Positions 20,240-20,639 of a DNA stretch of 20,639 bases are shown here, piece by piece. The translations under genes were made by a program, and so were the position numbers. The DNA is from Rhodospirillales bacterium. Lineage in GTDB: Bacteria; Pseudomonadota; Alphaproteobacteria; Rhodospirillales; JADHTD01. The stretch's first letter is position 1. Each line of letters starts with the position of its first letter. The notes under the pieces are model-generated. The model did no database searches and was not told the DNA's origin. It worked only from the letters and a program-made list of their open reading frames with translations. The stretch is taken from positions 1 to 20,639 of the forward strand of contig JADHTD010000013.1 in NCBI GenBank assembly GCA_016776525.1, written 5' to 3'.

Positions 20240-20639
20240 ATGTCAGGCAAGCCCGTTATCTTAGTGACCCGGAAACTGCCGGCGGCGGTGGAAGAACGCC
20301 TCGGCCGGGACTATGAGGCCCGCTTCAATCCGCAAGACCGCCTCTATAGCAGCGTCGAACTAATTGAACTGGCCCAAGGGGCGGACGCCATCCTGCCCTG
20401 TCATACGGAAAAACTAAGCGCCGAGATTATCGGGCGGCTGCCGGACAGCGTACGCATCATCGCCAATTTCTCCGTCGGCGTTGATCATTGCGACCTGCAG
20501 GCGGCGGAAGCCCGCGGCATCGTCGTCACCAACACCCCCGATGTTCTGAGTGAAGCCACCGCCGAGATCGGCATGCTGTTGATGCTGGGGGCGGCCCGGC
20601 GGGCCAGTGAGGGCGAGCGCATGGTGCGGGCCCGGGAAT
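20240..20639 (+). CDS. D-2-hydroxyacid dehydrogenase, glyoxylate/hydroxypyruvate reductase type, 3' end cut by window
   Basis: The ATG at 20240 sits behind GGGGAGG (20226-20232), and the frame stays open to the window edge, giving 133 residues of an enzyme usually about 320-330 long. The visible N-terminal catalytic domain begins 'Lys-Pro-Val-Ile-Leu-Val-Thr-Arg-Lys-Leu-Pro'. It has 'Ile-Ile-Ala-Asn-Phe-Ser-Val-Gly-Val-Asp-His', 'Gly-Ile-Val-Val-Thr-Asn-Thr-Pro-Asp-Val-Leu-Ser-Glu' and 'Ala-Thr-Ala-Glu-Ile-Gly-Met-Leu-Leu', the substrate-loop and hinge motifs of the GyaR/GRHPR group, which reduce glyoxylate or hydroxypyruvate with NAD(P)H. The Rossmann domain and the Arg-Glu-His catalytic residues lie beyond the window. 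The position just after mclA supports glyoxylate as substrate, by inference. Other D-2-hydroxyacids remain possible. Confidence 0.87.
   Translation, partial: MSGKPVILVTRKLPAAVEERLGRDYEARFNPQDRLYSSVELIELAQGADAILPCHTEKLSAEIIGRLPDSVRIIANFSVGVDHCDLQAAEARGIVVTNTPDVLSEATAEIGMLLMLGAARRASEGERMVRARE

Noticed and set aside
1..20639. CRISPR array, insertion sequence, tRNA or rRNA
   Set aside because: No regularly spaced repeats, transposase, terminal inverted repeats or cloverleaf-compatible segments were seen on either strand.

Overview
The window is about 20.6 kb of gene-dense, moderately GC-rich bacterial chromosome. It reads as an alphaproteobacterium, most likely Rhodospirillales-like. The reasons are the clusters DnaJ-like/cobS/cobT beside bolA, and xerD/secreted protein/aroK/aroB/CorB-type protein, plus several families typical of that class (RHH_4, DUF2889, a divergent DHH 'exopolyphosphatase'). 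There is no tRNA, rRNA, CRISPR array, insertion sequence or gene-free stretch above 300 bases. Taxonomy and family names come from reading translated sequence against remembered families, not from a search.

Left part (1-7.1 kb): an accessory-looking patchwork of mostly single-gene units. It holds a 3'-truncated DHH-family protein (minus) whose DHH motif is broken, then on the plus strand an unknown 144-aa protein and a RidA-family protein without the family's catalytic arginine. A lipoprotein follows that joins a PA-IL/LecA-like lectin domain to a caspase (C14) domain. After it come two convergent secreted unknowns, an AT-richer SpoIIAA-like (STAS/SEC14-type) gene, an exported ankyrin-repeat protein and a membrane diguanylate cyclase with a dCache-like sensor.

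Middle part (7.2-12.2 kb): a minus-strand operon of a zinc-finger/J-domain protein, CobS (MoxR-type AAA+) and CobT (VWA), the two accessory subunits of aerobic cobaltochelatase; CobN is not here. Divergent to it is bolA, then a ribbon-helix-helix protein ending in a multi-hairpin terminator shared with the convergent DUF2889 gene.

Right part (12.2-19.0 kb): a minus-strand run aroK-aroB-(CNNM/CorB-type DUF21+CBS protein)-(CBS-pair protein)-DUF2889. The first two genes overlap by 4 bases and catalyse two shikimate-pathway steps. Divergent from aroK are a previously easy-to-miss 46-aa membrane peptide gene, an overlapping 616-aa exported alpha-solenoid-like protein, and the housekeeping recombinase xerD.

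Right end (19.2-20.6 kb): a serine-cycle-type malyl-CoA lyase (mclA) followed by a truncated D-2-hydroxyacid dehydrogenase of the glyoxylate/hydroxypyruvate reductase type. The lyase releases glyoxylate that the dehydrogenase could reduce. The most interesting items are the J-domain/AAA+/VWA module, the lectin-caspase lipoprotein, the active-site-less DHH and RidA homologues, and the small overlapping gene pair next to xerD.
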